From: Streptomyces antibioticus
Lineage (GTDB): Bacteria > Actinomycetota > Actinomycetes > Streptomycetales > Streptomycetaceae
Direction of reading: 5' to 3'
DNA length: 64,000 nt
NCBI RefSeq assembly: GCF_001514065.1
Contig: NZ_KQ948422.1
Coordinates: 372,001-436,000, forward strand
Shown: positions 49,632 through 57,107 of the stretch, piece after piece
Numbering within the stretch: the stretch's first letter is position 1
Layout: every line of letters starts with the position of its first letter
Position numbers and translations under genes: made by a program
Notes under the pieces: model-generated
Database searches by the model: none
The model's input: only the letters and a program-made list of their open reading frames with translations
Told to the model about the DNA's origin: nothing

Positions 49632-50897
49632 ATGTCTGTTCAGTGGCAACGCGTCCGCGGATGGCGCGGGTCCATGCCCGGAGGGTCGGTCGGCCTACGG
49701 CTGGCCGTGATGGCGATGATCGACGCGGTGGGCACCGGTGCCTTCCTGGCCGTCTCCGTGCCCTTCATCACCAGGTCGGTCCACCTGTCGGAGGGCAACC
49801 TCGGTCTCGGCCTGACCCTGTCCGCCGCCATCGCGCTGGGCACGGCGATCCCGATCGGCATCCTGGCCGACCGGATCGGCCCGAAGAAGGTGCTGGTCGG
49901 GGTCAGCCTGTGGCGCTGCGCCTGCTTCGTGGTCTATCCGTTCGTCCAGAACCTGTGGCAGTTCCTGACGGTGGTGTGCCTGCTCGGTCTTGTCGACAAG
50001 GCGGCGGCACCGATGGAACAGGCGCTGGTCGGGCAGGCGACGGCGACCGACGACCGGGTCAGGGTGGTCGCGATCCTCCGTTCGCTGCGCAACGTCGGCT
50101 TCACCGTCGGCGCCCTGCTGGGCGGTATCGGGCTGCTGATCGACACCCGGGCCGGGTACACCGCGATCCTGCTGGTCAACGCCGCCTCCTTCGCCGTGCT
50201 CGCGAGCCTGGCCGCCCGGCTGCCGGTGCTCAGTGCGCCGGCGAAGAGACTGCGTCGGCGCTTCTCGGTCAGTGTGCTGCGGGACGGATCGTTCCTGTCG
50301 TTCACCGGTATCAACGCCGTGCTCACCATGCACATGACCCTGCTGAGCATCGGTATCCCGCTGTGGATCGTCGGACACACCGACGTGTCCTCAGCACTCA
50401 TCTCCCCCCTGGTCGCGGTCAACACCGTGCTCGCGGTCGCCCTCCAGGTGCGGGCCAGCCGGGGCACCGACACCATCGCCGGTGCCGCACGGGCCCTGGT
50501 ATGGGCGGGCATTTCCCTCGCGGTCTGCTGCCTGCTGCTGGTCGCGGCGCCGAAGCTGCCGGTCGTCCTGGCCGTCGGCGTGCTGCTGCTGGCCATGGTC
50601 GCGCTGACCGGCGGCGAGCTCTTCCAGTCCGCCGGCGGCTGGGGCGGCTCCTATCTGCTCGCGGCGCCCGGTCAGGAAGGCGTCTACCTCTCGGTCTTCT
50701 GGCTCGGCGTGGCCATCCAGCAGATCGCGGCACCGGTCCTGGTCAGCGTGGTCGTCACGTCCGGCACCACGGGATGGGTCGTCCTGGCCGCGCTGTTCGC
50801 CGTATGCGGCCTTGCCGCGCCGGCCATCGGCCGATGGGCCCAGGCGCAGGCCGACAGCAGGCCCCAGCCGGACCCGAGCCTGGCCGAAGCCACGTAA
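49632..50897 (+). CDS. MFS transporter, probable exporter of the pathway product
   Basis: 421 residues from ATG 49632, nine bases after the ligase stop, with AGGAAA upstream. About twelve hydrophobic segments; the loop 2-3 motif reads GILADRIGPKKVLVG (MFS motif A). RSLRNVGFTVGALLGG is the motif-C-like region typical of drug:H+ antiporters. Its place inside the biosynthetic operon suggests self-resistance or export of the product. Confidence 0.85.
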   Translation: MSVQWQRVRGWRGSMPGGSVGLRLAVMAMIDAVGTGAFLAVSVPFITRSVHLSEGNLGLGLTLSAAIALGTAIPIGILADRIGPKKVLVGVSLWRCACFVVYPFVQNLWQFLTVVCLLGLVDKAAAPMEQALVGQATATDDRVRVVAILRSLRNVGFTVGALLGGIGLLIDTRAGYTAILLVNAASFAVLASLAARLPVLSAPAKRLRRRFSVSVLRDGSFLSFTGINAVLTMHMTLLSIGIPLWIVGHTDVSSALISPLVAVNTVLAVALQVRASRGTDTIAGAARALVWAGISLAVCCLLLVAAPKLPVVLAVGVLLLAMVALTGGELFQSAGGWGGSYLLAAPGQEGVYLSVFWLGVAIQQIAAPVLVSVVVTSGTTGWVVLAALFAVCGLAAPAIGRWAQAQADSRPQPDPSLAEAT

Positions 50898-50958
50898 CCA
50901 CCCTTGTATGCCGGCTCCGTAGGCGAGTCGGCGAGTTGATCACCACCTAAGGAGAGAC

Positions 50959-51411
50959 ATGTCCGTTCCGCTGTACGTTCCGTCCGGCGAAGGCGAGTTC
51001 GTCAACATCCGGGACACCAAGAGGACGTACCTCAAGCTCACCACAGCGGACTCCGACGGCGAGTTCGGGTTCTTCGAGCACCACATGGCTCCGGAGGCGA
51101 GCGGTGCCAGCCCACACATCCACAAGAAGTCCACCGAGATGTTCTATGTGGTGAAGGGCGAGATCGAGTTCACCATCGGCGACCGCAAGGTGGTGGGTGA
51201 GCCCGGTGCGTTCGCCTACGTTCCCAAGGGCGAGCCGCATGGCTTCACGAACAGGGGCAACGAGGACGCCACGCTGCTGATCATGTTCTACCCGATCTAC
51301 AACCGCGAGGACTACTTCCGCGGCCTGGGTCGCCTGACGGCCAACGGGCGCAACCCCAGCCTTGAGGAGCTGCAGGAGCACATGGCGAAGTACGACCAGT
51401 TCATGGTCTGA
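50959..51411 (+). CDS. Cupin-domain protein
   Basis: 150 residues, a single cupin barrel. Motif 1 SPHIHKKSTEMFYVVKGEIEF (HxH...E) and motif 2 PGAFAYVPKGEPHGFTN (His) supply a complete metal site. It is similar to quercetinase-like small cupins that oxidise, isomerise or simply bind small aromatics. A clear AAGGAGAG precedes the ATG. It is the last gene before the 51435 terminator and probably a tailoring enzyme of the NRPS pathway. Its reaction is unknown. Confidence 0.8.
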   Translation: MSVPLYVPSGEGEFVNIRDTKRTYLKLTTADSDGEFGFFEHHMAPEASGASPHIHKKSTEMFYVVKGEIEFTIGDRKVVGEPGAFAYVPKGEPHGFTNRGNEDATLLIMFYPIYNREDYFRGLGRLTANGRNPSLEELQEHMAKYDQFMV

Positions 51412-51434
51412 CCCGCGAACCCTTGGCAACGAAC

Positions 51435-51467
51435 GGGGCCTGGCATCGGAATCCGATGCCAGGCCCC
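51435..51467. terminator. Very strong hairpin at the end of the NRPS operon
   Basis: Arms GGGGCCTGGCATCGG and CCGATGCCAGGCCCC form a perfect 15-bp stem with loop AAT. It lies 24 bp after the cupin stop and 17 bp before the convergent deaminase stop. It can end transcription from both sides and marks the operon boundary. Confidence 0.85.
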
Positions 51468-51483
51468 GGCGTTCGTGCCGACG

Positions 51484-52032
51484 TCAGTCGCCCGCGCTGT
51501 TCCTGATGCGGAAGCGCCACTGCAACTCACGTACCTGCTCGGCGAGTTCCGGGACCGGACCCGCCACCTCGAGAGCGGGGACGACGTCCTGGATGGACAG
51601 CGGACTCAAGGGCGAGGTGACCGGCACGCCCCACTCGGCCTTCCAGTCCCGGGCCTGCTGGGACGAGCTCGCGTACACGATGCGCCCCAGCCCGGCCCAC
51701 CCGTGCGCGGCAGCACACATCGGGCAGTGCTCACCCGAGGTGTACACGGTCGCCGTGGCCCGCTCCTCGGGGCTCAAGTGGGTGGCGGCCCAGCGGGCGA
51801 GTTCGAACTCGGGGTGCCGCGTCGGGTCGCCCGTGGTGGACTCGCGGTTGCGGTCCTCGGCAAGGATCTTGCCGTCCGCGTCGACGAGCACGGATCCGAA
51901 CGGCCAGTCGCCGGCCTCCACCGCCTCGGCCGCCAGCTCGATGCAGCGGCGCAGATAGGGCAGTTCGGTCTCCTTGACGGTGGTGGCGCTGTCGGTGCCG
52001 CTCTCGGAAAGGTCGTGGTTGTTGAGGGCCAC
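51484..52032 (-). CDS. Nucleoside/nucleobase deaminase (CMP/dCMP deaminase family)
   Basis: 182 residues from GTG 52032, with GGAG five bases upstream. The zinc site is HPEFELARWAA (H-x-E) and TSGEHCPMCAAAHGW (P-C-x-x-C), both complete. The N-terminal TELPYLRRCIELAAEAVEAGDWPFGSVLVDADG is typical of guanine/cytosine deaminase-like and TadA-like proteins. It is longer at the C-terminus than TadA. It is transcribed convergently to the NRPS operon and separated by the terminator, so it probably does not belong to that pathway. The LLM gene lies 28 bp upstream on the same strand. Confidence 0.82.
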   Translation of the reverse strand: MALNNHDLSESGTDSATTVKETELPYLRRCIELAAEAVEAGDWPFGSVLVDADGKILAEDRNRESTTGDPTRHPEFELARWAATHLSPEERATATVYTSGEHCPMCAAAHGWAGLGRIVYASSSQQARDWKAEWGVPVTSPLSPLSIQDVVPALEVAGPVPELAEQVRELQWRFRIRNSAGD

Positions 52033-52060
52033 TGTGGCTCCGTCTCTTCGGGGGTGTCGG

Positions 52061-52897
52061 CTATGAGCGGTGCGCGGCCACGGTCGCCAGTGCCTGCCAC
52101 GCCGCCTCGGGCCGCAGGGTCTCGTCGGGATCGCCGTGGTACGGATCGAGCAGCACGGTTTCGGCACCGGCCAGACGCAACTCCTCGATGTCCTCGAGAA
52201 TCTGCTCGATGGTGCCCTCGCCGGCCCGGCGATCCGGGTCGTCGATCGGCTTTTCCGTGAGCCGGAGATAGATACGGGGTGCCAACTCCGGCACCGGCTG
52301 GTCGAGCTCGGCCGAAATTCCCTTCAGCCGGTCCACTGCGTCCCTGAACCAGGGCATCGTGAACCGCAGTGGATGCCATGGAGAACCAAAACGCACGGCC
52401 CGTCGTATTGCGGCGTCGCTGTTACCACCGACCCAGATCGGAATCTGCCCGCAGCCATAGTCGGCGTCGTCTTCCCATACCGCGCGCAGGGTCCGCAGGA
52501 GTTCGTCGGTCAGCGCGCCACGCCGTTCGAACGGGACGCCCAGCGCCTCGAATTCGTCCCGCGCCCAACCCACTCCGACGCCGAGGATCAGTCGGCCGCC
52601 GCTGAGTTGCTGCAGGTTGGCCGCCGTGCGGGCGACCAGCAGGGGATGCCGGTAGGGCGCGATGAGCACCGTCGTGCCCAGCTTTATCCTGGTCGTGATT
52701 CCGGCCAGCCAGGCAAGAGTTGTGACAGGTTCGTAAAATGGAGCGGGGTATTGTTTGGCGACGTCCGATGTGATCGCCACATGGTCGGAGAGCATCAACA
52801 GGTCGAAACCGAGACCCTCCGAGGTTTTGGCCCAGCGGGCCAGATTGTCCGGGGTCGCGCCCGGACCGAAGTTGGGGACATTCACGCCTATCCGCAT
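52061..52897 (-). CDS. LLM-class F420-dependent oxidoreductase
   Basis: 278 residues from ATG 52897. MRIGVNVPNFGPGATPDNLARWAKTSEGLGFDLLMLSDHVA is a typical F420-dependent LLM start. KLGTTVLIAPYRHPLLVARTAANLQQLSGGRLILGVGVGWARDEFEALGVPFERRG and IPIWVGGNSDAAIRRAVRFG complete the family pattern. Such enzymes transfer hydride between F420 and small organics. It is probably co-transcribed with the deaminase downstream. Confidence 0.82.
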   Translation of the reverse strand: MRIGVNVPNFGPGATPDNLARWAKTSEGLGFDLLMLSDHVAITSDVAKQYPAPFYEPVTTLAWLAGITTRIKLGTTVLIAPYRHPLLVARTAANLQQLSGGRLILGVGVGWARDEFEALGVPFERRGALTDELLRTLRAVWEDDADYGCGQIPIWVGGNSDAAIRRAVRFGSPWHPLRFTMPWFRDAVDRLKGISAELDQPVPELAPRIYLRLTEKPIDDPDRRAGEGTIEQILEDIEELRLAGAETVLLDPYHGDPDETLRPEAAWQALATVAAHRS

Positions 52898-52984
52898 GAC
52901 CACAACACTAGCAACTGCGCATGTTTGGCGTGCAGTTGTCGGCAAGGATTTCGGCGGAGCGAAAGCACGAGGAGTCGGGGCCGG

Positions 52985-54217
52985 TCAGTTGTCCTGAGGA
53001 GCATCGCAATTCCTCGAATCCGGCCGGTGTGCTGTGCGGAGGTCCGGGAGGAGGAATACGGCCAGAACAGCCGCCGTCGCCGGGAAGAGGGCGGACGGGC
53101 CACCGAGGGAGAGCAGAGGGCCGCCCGCGAGCGAGCCGATTCCGGTACCGCCGTCGAAGGCGATGTTCCACGCGACCCCGGCCACGCCGAGACCGGTCGG
53201 GCTGTCCCCGGCCGCCTGCAGGGCGAGCACCAGGGTGGCACTCTGGACCGCGCCGAAGCCCGCTCCGAAAAGGGCCGTACCGGCCAGCAACAGGGCCGGC
53301 GCGTGAGAGGCGGCTCCCGCGGCAGTGCCGAGCGTGGTGACCACTACGGCAGGGATCAGCACCGGGCGGCCGCCGTACCGGTCGATGAGCCACCCGGCGC
53401 CGAGCCGGGAGAGCACGGTGGAGACCTGCGCGGCAAGCAGCGCCTGGGGCGCGGCCGAGGCGGTCAGCGGCAGGAAGGTGTAGACGACGCCGTAAGCCGT
53501 GGTGGAGGCGGTCTCCACCATCAGGGGGCCGGTCATGGGACGCAGCGACCGCCATGTTCCGTGCAGGGTCCGTGGGCGGTGGGAACGAGGTCCGGCCGGG
53601 CGGACGGGCGCTGCGGCGCGAGGAAAGCCGAACGAGCCGACGAGGACCAGAGCAGCCGTGCCCGCCGCCAGGGCGAAGGCGGCCGCGTACGCCTCCTGCC
53701 GGGCCAGGGCGATGCCCAGCGGAGCCCCCAGGACGCCGGCGCAGCCGACCACCGCGCCGTACCAGCCGATGCCTCGTCCCCGGCTGCCGGACGGGAACAA
53801 CTCCGCGGTGAAGGTGACACCGGCGACGACGAACACGCCGAAGCCCAGCCCGCGCACTGCCGCGAGGCCGGTGAGGGCGGGAAGTGTGGAGGCAGCCGGC
53901 AGAACCAGGCATGGCAGCCCGAGCAGCGCACCGCTCATGGCGAGTGAGTGCCGCCGCCCGAGCCGGGCGAAGAGCCACGGCGTGCAGGGCTGGACGACCA
54001 AGGTGGCCGCCATCAGGGTGGCGGTGAGCGCTCCGGCGCCCGACGGTCCGGCGCCGGAGCGGACGGCGTACGCGGGCATCGCGGAGAGCATCAGATTGAA
54101 GCTGGCGAAGCCACCGAACGCGGCGATCAGGGCGCCGGCCATCGCTGCCCGCCTCCGCCCCGCGGAGGGCGCCGGGGACCGGCCGGTTGACGCGGAGGGG
54201 TCTGCCGGCGCGCTCAT
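52985..54217 (-). CDS. MFS transporter
   Basis: 410 residues from ATG 54217 with twelve hydrophobic segments. The A motif is LFARLGRRHSLAMSGALLG, and GFGVFVVAGVTFTAELFPSGSRGRGIGWYGAVVG belongs to helices 4-5. It is proline/serine-rich at the N-terminus. It resembles sugar-phosphate/drug efflux-type actinomycete MFS proteins, and the substrate is unknown. It lies 142 bp downstream of the solute-binding protein gene, on the same strand, and could be co-transcribed with the sulfur unit. Confidence 0.85.
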   Translation of the reverse strand: MSAPADPSASTGRSPAPSAGRRRAAMAGALIAAFGGFASFNLMLSAMPAYAVRSGAGPSGAGALTATLMAATLVVQPCTPWLFARLGRRHSLAMSGALLGLPCLVLPAASTLPALTGLAAVRGLGFGVFVVAGVTFTAELFPSGSRGRGIGWYGAVVGCAGVLGAPLGIALARQEAYAAAFALAAGTAALVLVGSFGFPRAAAPVRPAGPRSHRPRTLHGTWRSLRPMTGPLMVETASTTAYGVVYTFLPLTASAAPQALLAAQVSTVLSRLGAGWLIDRYGGRPVLIPAVVVTTLGTAAGAASHAPALLLAGTALFGAGFGAVQSATLVLALQAAGDSPTGLGVAGVAWNIAFDGGTGIGSLAGGPLLSLGGPSALFPATAAVLAVFLLPDLRTAHRPDSRNCDAPQDN

Positions 54218-54359
54218 CGCCACCCGGCTGTGCGCAGAGCTCTGATCGAGGCGGGCCGGTCCATCATGCCCATGTCGTACACCCAACCTCCCGAACAGGG
54301 TTCAGCCCTCTCCGGCGCCCCGCGGATGGAGAAGGCGAGGCCCCGGAAAGGGCAGGGCA

Positions 54360-55385
54360 TCAGGAGTTGTCGAGCGGCAGCCCGGGCGGGTTGACCTCGG
54401 ACTTGGCGACGGCCTCGTTGGAGAGGTTCCAGGCGGCCAGCCACTTGGCGTACTGACCGTTCTCGATCAGGTAGTTGATCGCGTCGGCGATCGGCTTGGC
54501 GAGACCGCTGTCCTTCTTGGAGGTGGCCGCGATCAGGCCTTGCAGCGAGGCGCCGGCGCCGGAGAACGTGCCCGCGTTGGCCGTGGGCTTGCTCGTCTTC
54601 GCGGTCTGGGTGATGTGGTAGGCGATCGTCGGGTTGGGGCCGAAGTGGGCATCGATCTTGCCGCTGCTGAGCGCCAGGTAGACGCCGTTGCTGTCCGGAT
54701 AGTGCTTGACGGTGAGCTTCTTGCCCTCGCTCTGCAGCTTTTTCTGCCACTCGAGGAGGATGCGCTCCTGGTTGGTGCCCGAGCCGACCTCGACGGTCTT
54801 GCCGGCGAGGTTCTCGTAGTTGCCGTCGAACTTCCAGTCGCTGGACTTCAGCACCTCGAAGGCGAGGTTGTCCTGCCGGTAGGAAGCGAACTCGTACTTC
54901 CTCTTGCGCTCCTCGGTGTCGGTGACGTTCGAGAAGGCGACGTCCACCTTGCCGCTGTCGATGCCGACGAAGAGGTTCTCCCAGGTGAAGTTCTTGCTCT
55001 CCGGCTTGAGGCCGAGGACCGCGGCGACGAGGCGGCCGATGTCGGTCTCGGAACCGGTGAGGGTCTTCTGGTCGTCACCCACGTAGTCGAGCGGGGCGGA
55101 GCCGGACGGCAGAGCGCCGTGGCCGATCACCAGCTTGCCGCTCTTCCTGACGGCTTCGGGCAGCTCGGCGCTGATCGACTTCACCTCGGACACCTTGAGG
55201 GTGGTCTCCGTGGCGGCGCCGTTCGAGAGCTGACCGATGGTCACACTCCCGGTGGCCGCGTTGTCCGTCTTGGTGGCGGCGTCGCTGTCACCACCGCAGG
55301 CGGCGAGCCCGGTGGCGAGGGTGGCGACGGCAGTCGCCGCGGTGATGCCGCGTACCAGGGTGCGTCGGGTGAAGTGGGTAGACAT
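54360..55385 (-). CDS. Orphan amino-acid-type ABC substrate-binding lipoprotein
   Basis: 341 residues from ATG 55385. The signal has twin-Arg-like RRTLVRG and a lipobox LAACGG. The SBP_bac_3 body includes SAPLDYVGDDQKTLTGSETDIGRLVAAVLGLK, VDVAFSNVTDTEERKRKYEFASYRQDNLAFEVL and KIDAHFGPNPTIAYHIT. No permease or ATPase gene is adjacent, so it must dock to a transporter elsewhere. It lies 157 bp downstream of the TauD-like gene on the same strand, behind the same leader peptide. A sulfur-containing amino acid is therefore a possible ligand. Confidence 0.85.
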   Translation of the reverse strand: MSTHFTRRTLVRGITAATAVATLATGLAACGGDSDAATKTDNAATGSVTIGQLSNGAATETTLKVSEVKSISAELPEAVRKSGKLVIGHGALPSGSAPLDYVGDDQKTLTGSETDIGRLVAAVLGLKPESKNFTWENLFVGIDSGKVDVAFSNVTDTEERKRKYEFASYRQDNLAFEVLKSSDWKFDGNYENLAGKTVEVGSGTNQERILLEWQKKLQSEGKKLTVKHYPDSNGVYLALSSGKIDAHFGPNPTIAYHITQTAKTSKPTANAGTFSGAGASLQGLIAATSKKDSGLAKPIADAINYLIENGQYAKWLAAWNLSNEAVAKSEVNPPGLPLDNS

Positions 55386-55502
55386 GGCCGTTCCTTGTCG
55401 CTCAAGTGAAGGTGGAGGAGTGGGGGGGGAAGATCGTGGATGCGACGTGGGGTCGGTGGAAAGTGAAGATGACCCGGCCGGCCATCTCGCTGCTCGGCGA
55501 GC

Positions 55503-55538
55503 GGGTGGCCGACCGGGTGGCCGACCGGGTGGCCGGAC
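55503..55538. repeat. 12-bp tandem repeat, three copies
   Basis: GGGTGGCCGACC is repeated twice exactly, with a third copy ending GGAC, in the spacer between the TauD-like and solute-binding protein genes. It is a small minisatellite with no evident function. Confidence 0.7.
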
Positions 55539-55542
55539 AGGA

Positions 55543-56358
55543 TCAGGCCGCGGGCTGACGTACCGGTTCCACTCCGATGACCTTGCGGTAGACGCGGGCG
55601 CCGTCCCCGTAGTCGTCCACGGCGTAGTGCCAGGTCGCCCGGTTGTCCCAGAGCACGAAGTCACCCGCGTTCCACCCGAACCGGATGGTGTAGTCGGGCG
55701 ACGACGCATGCCGGAGCAGGTGGTCGAGCAGCACTTTCCCCTCCTGCGCCGTGACGCCCGTCAGGCCGAGCGCCGAGGTGCTGAGGAACAGGCCCTTCCG
55801 GCCCGTCTCGGGGTGGGTGAGCACGACCGGATGATCGATGGTCTCCGCGACCGCGGTGCGCTTGCTGCCCTGCGCGTAGTTCCCGGCGTCCGCGTCGTAG
55901 ACCGCGCGGACCGATGCGAGCAGTTTCTTGAACGGCTCGGACAGGTCGTCGTACGCGGCCTGGAGATCGGCCCACAGGGTGTGTCCGCCCAGCGCGGGTA
56001 CGACCTCGTAGGTCAGTGACTCGATCGCGAACACCGGCTGCCGCCACAGTCCGCCGATGTGCCAGGTGCTGGCCTTGCCGGTGTGCTGGACGTTGTACGG
56101 GTACACCAGCGGATGGGCGGGGTCCTTCTGGGCGGTCGGGTGGTCGAAGGGTTCCGCGAAGATGCGTACGGCCTCGACGTGCTGCTCGGGTGTGAGGTGC
56201 TGGCCGCGGAACACCAGCACCTTGTGTTCCCGGAACGCCCGGCGCAGTTCCTCGGCGGTCGCGTCGTCGACGCCGGAGCTGAGGTCGATGCCGGTCACCT
56301 CGGCGCCGAACCGCGGACCTGCCCGCCGTATCTCATGGCTCGTGACGGTTGTAGTCAT
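55543..56358 (-). CDS. TauD/TfdA-family Fe(II)/2OG enzyme with HxG instead of HxD
   Basis: 271 residues, typical TauD length and layout: FGAEVTGIDLSSGVDD, KVLVFRGQHLTPEQHV, LGGHTLWADLQAAYDDLSEPF, THPETGRKGLFLS, FVLWDNRATWHYAVDDY. Distal His244 and the 2OG-binding Arg255 are present. The first iron motif is W-H100-I-G102-G, where TauD and its sulfatase relatives have W-H-T-D. An open carboxylate position is the hallmark of Fe/2OG halogenases (HxA/HxG), so chlorination or another ligand rebound is possible; loss of activity is the alternative. A Cys leader peptide 86 bp upstream places it under sulfur control. Confidence 0.85.
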   Translation of the reverse strand: MTTTVTSHEIRRAGPRFGAEVTGIDLSSGVDDATAEELRRAFREHKVLVFRGQHLTPEQHVEAVRIFAEPFDHPTAQKDPAHPLVYPYNVQHTGKASTWHIGGLWRQPVFAIESLTYEVVPALGGHTLWADLQAAYDDLSEPFKKLLASVRAVYDADAGNYAQGSKRTAVAETIDHPVVLTHPETGRKGLFLSTSALGLTGVTAQEGKVLLDHLLRHASSPDYTIRFGWNAGDFVLWDNRATWHYAVDDYGDGARVYRKVIGVEPVRQPAA

Positions 56359-56443
56359 GGCTTTCCCCTCTCAGTGCTGCCGTGGCTGCCGTACAGGAAT
56401 GACGCGCGAGTGGTCGCCGCCCACGGGACGGGTGAGGGCGACG

Positions 56444-56521
56444 TCAGACGCGTCGACACGCGGAGGCGTCGACGCGCGCCAGATCCACGTACAACCTGCG
56501 GTAGAGCGCTGAGGGGGTCAC
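56444..56521 (-). CDS. Cysteine-type leader peptide ahead of the TauD-like gene
   Basis: A 25-codon ORF from GTG 56521 ending YRRLYVDLARVDASACRRV-stop. It is a variant of the RRHVDL leader with Cys three residues before the end region. The TauD-like start is 86 bp downstream. GGGGG upstream of the GTG is a weak ribosome-binding site. Confidence 0.6.
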   Translation of the reverse strand: MTPSALYRRLYVDLARVDASACRRV

Positions 56522-56609
56522 GCCCCCATGTGTAGCAGGCAGTCGAGGGACGGATCGTTGCGGCGGCATGAAACTTCCGTCGGGACGGGTCGGACCGCCC
56601 AGCGGGGAC

Positions 56610-57059
56610 TCATCGAGAGGAACCCGCACGCTGCGCCTGGCCCACTGTGGGCAGGGCGGTGCTCGTCGAGGCCACATTGCCCACGGCGCGTTTGAAGTCG
56701 GGGCAGTCCACTAGCGGTTCGTGCTCGCAGACGGCTGCGTGCCGCAGGCTGTCCCGGAGCCGGGTGAGCCGGCCGATCTGCTCGTCGAGGGCTTCGGCCT
56801 TGGCGGTCATCCCTGTCCGCAAGGCCGTGTCGGACGGCCGTGCCTGGAGGAAGCGGCCCAGTTCGGCGACGGAGAATCCGGCGCTGCGTGCGCAGGTGAT
56901 GAGCGCCAGGCGCTCGAGGACGTCCGGGTGGTAGGTGCGGCGCAGCCCGTTGCGGCCGGCGGGAGTGATCAGGCCCTTCTTCTCGTAGAAGCGCAGGGCC
57001 GACGGCGCGAGTCGGCTGCGCTGTGCGACCTCGGCGATGTCCAGCAGCGAAGCGTCCAT
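56610..57059 (-). CDS. MerR-family transcriptional regulator
   Basis: 149 residues from ATG 57059, with AGGAGG five bases upstream. The winged helix has IAEVAQRSRLAPSALRFYEKKGLITPAGRNGLRRTYHPDVLERLALITCARSAGFSVAEL. The dimerisation coiled coil is ~85-110, then CEHEPLVDCPDFKRAV with two Cys, the SoxR/CueR-like position for effector or metal contact. It diverges from the MBL-fold hydrolase at 57108. A perfect 20-bp palindrome lies between them, where MerR proteins distort the promoter spacer. Confidence 0.88.
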   Translation of the reverse strand: MDASLLDIAEVAQRSRLAPSALRFYEKKGLITPAGRNGLRRTYHPDVLERLALITCARSAGFSVAELGRFLQARPSDTALRTGMTAKAEALDEQIGRLTRLRDSLRHAAVCEHEPLVDCPDFKRAVGNVASTSTALPTVGQAQRAGSSR

Positions 57060-57072
57060 CAAAGCCTCCTTG

Positions 57073-57092
57073 ACTTGAACCGCGGTTCAAGT
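57073..57092. promoter_or_regulatory. 20-bp perfect palindrome, MerR operator
   Basis: Arms ACTTGAAC and GTTCAAGT around CGCG. It is located 15 bp from each start codon of the divergent MerR and MBL-fold genes. Length and symmetry fit MerR-family operators. Confidence 0.65.
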
Positions 57093-57107
57093 CGCAGCCT
57101 AGTCGCC

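Noticed and set aside
52888-52984. Possible fifth leader peptide before the F420-type LLM gene
   Set aside because: The frame has LHAKHAQLL but no V-D-L core, no Cys at the end and no ribosome-binding site.
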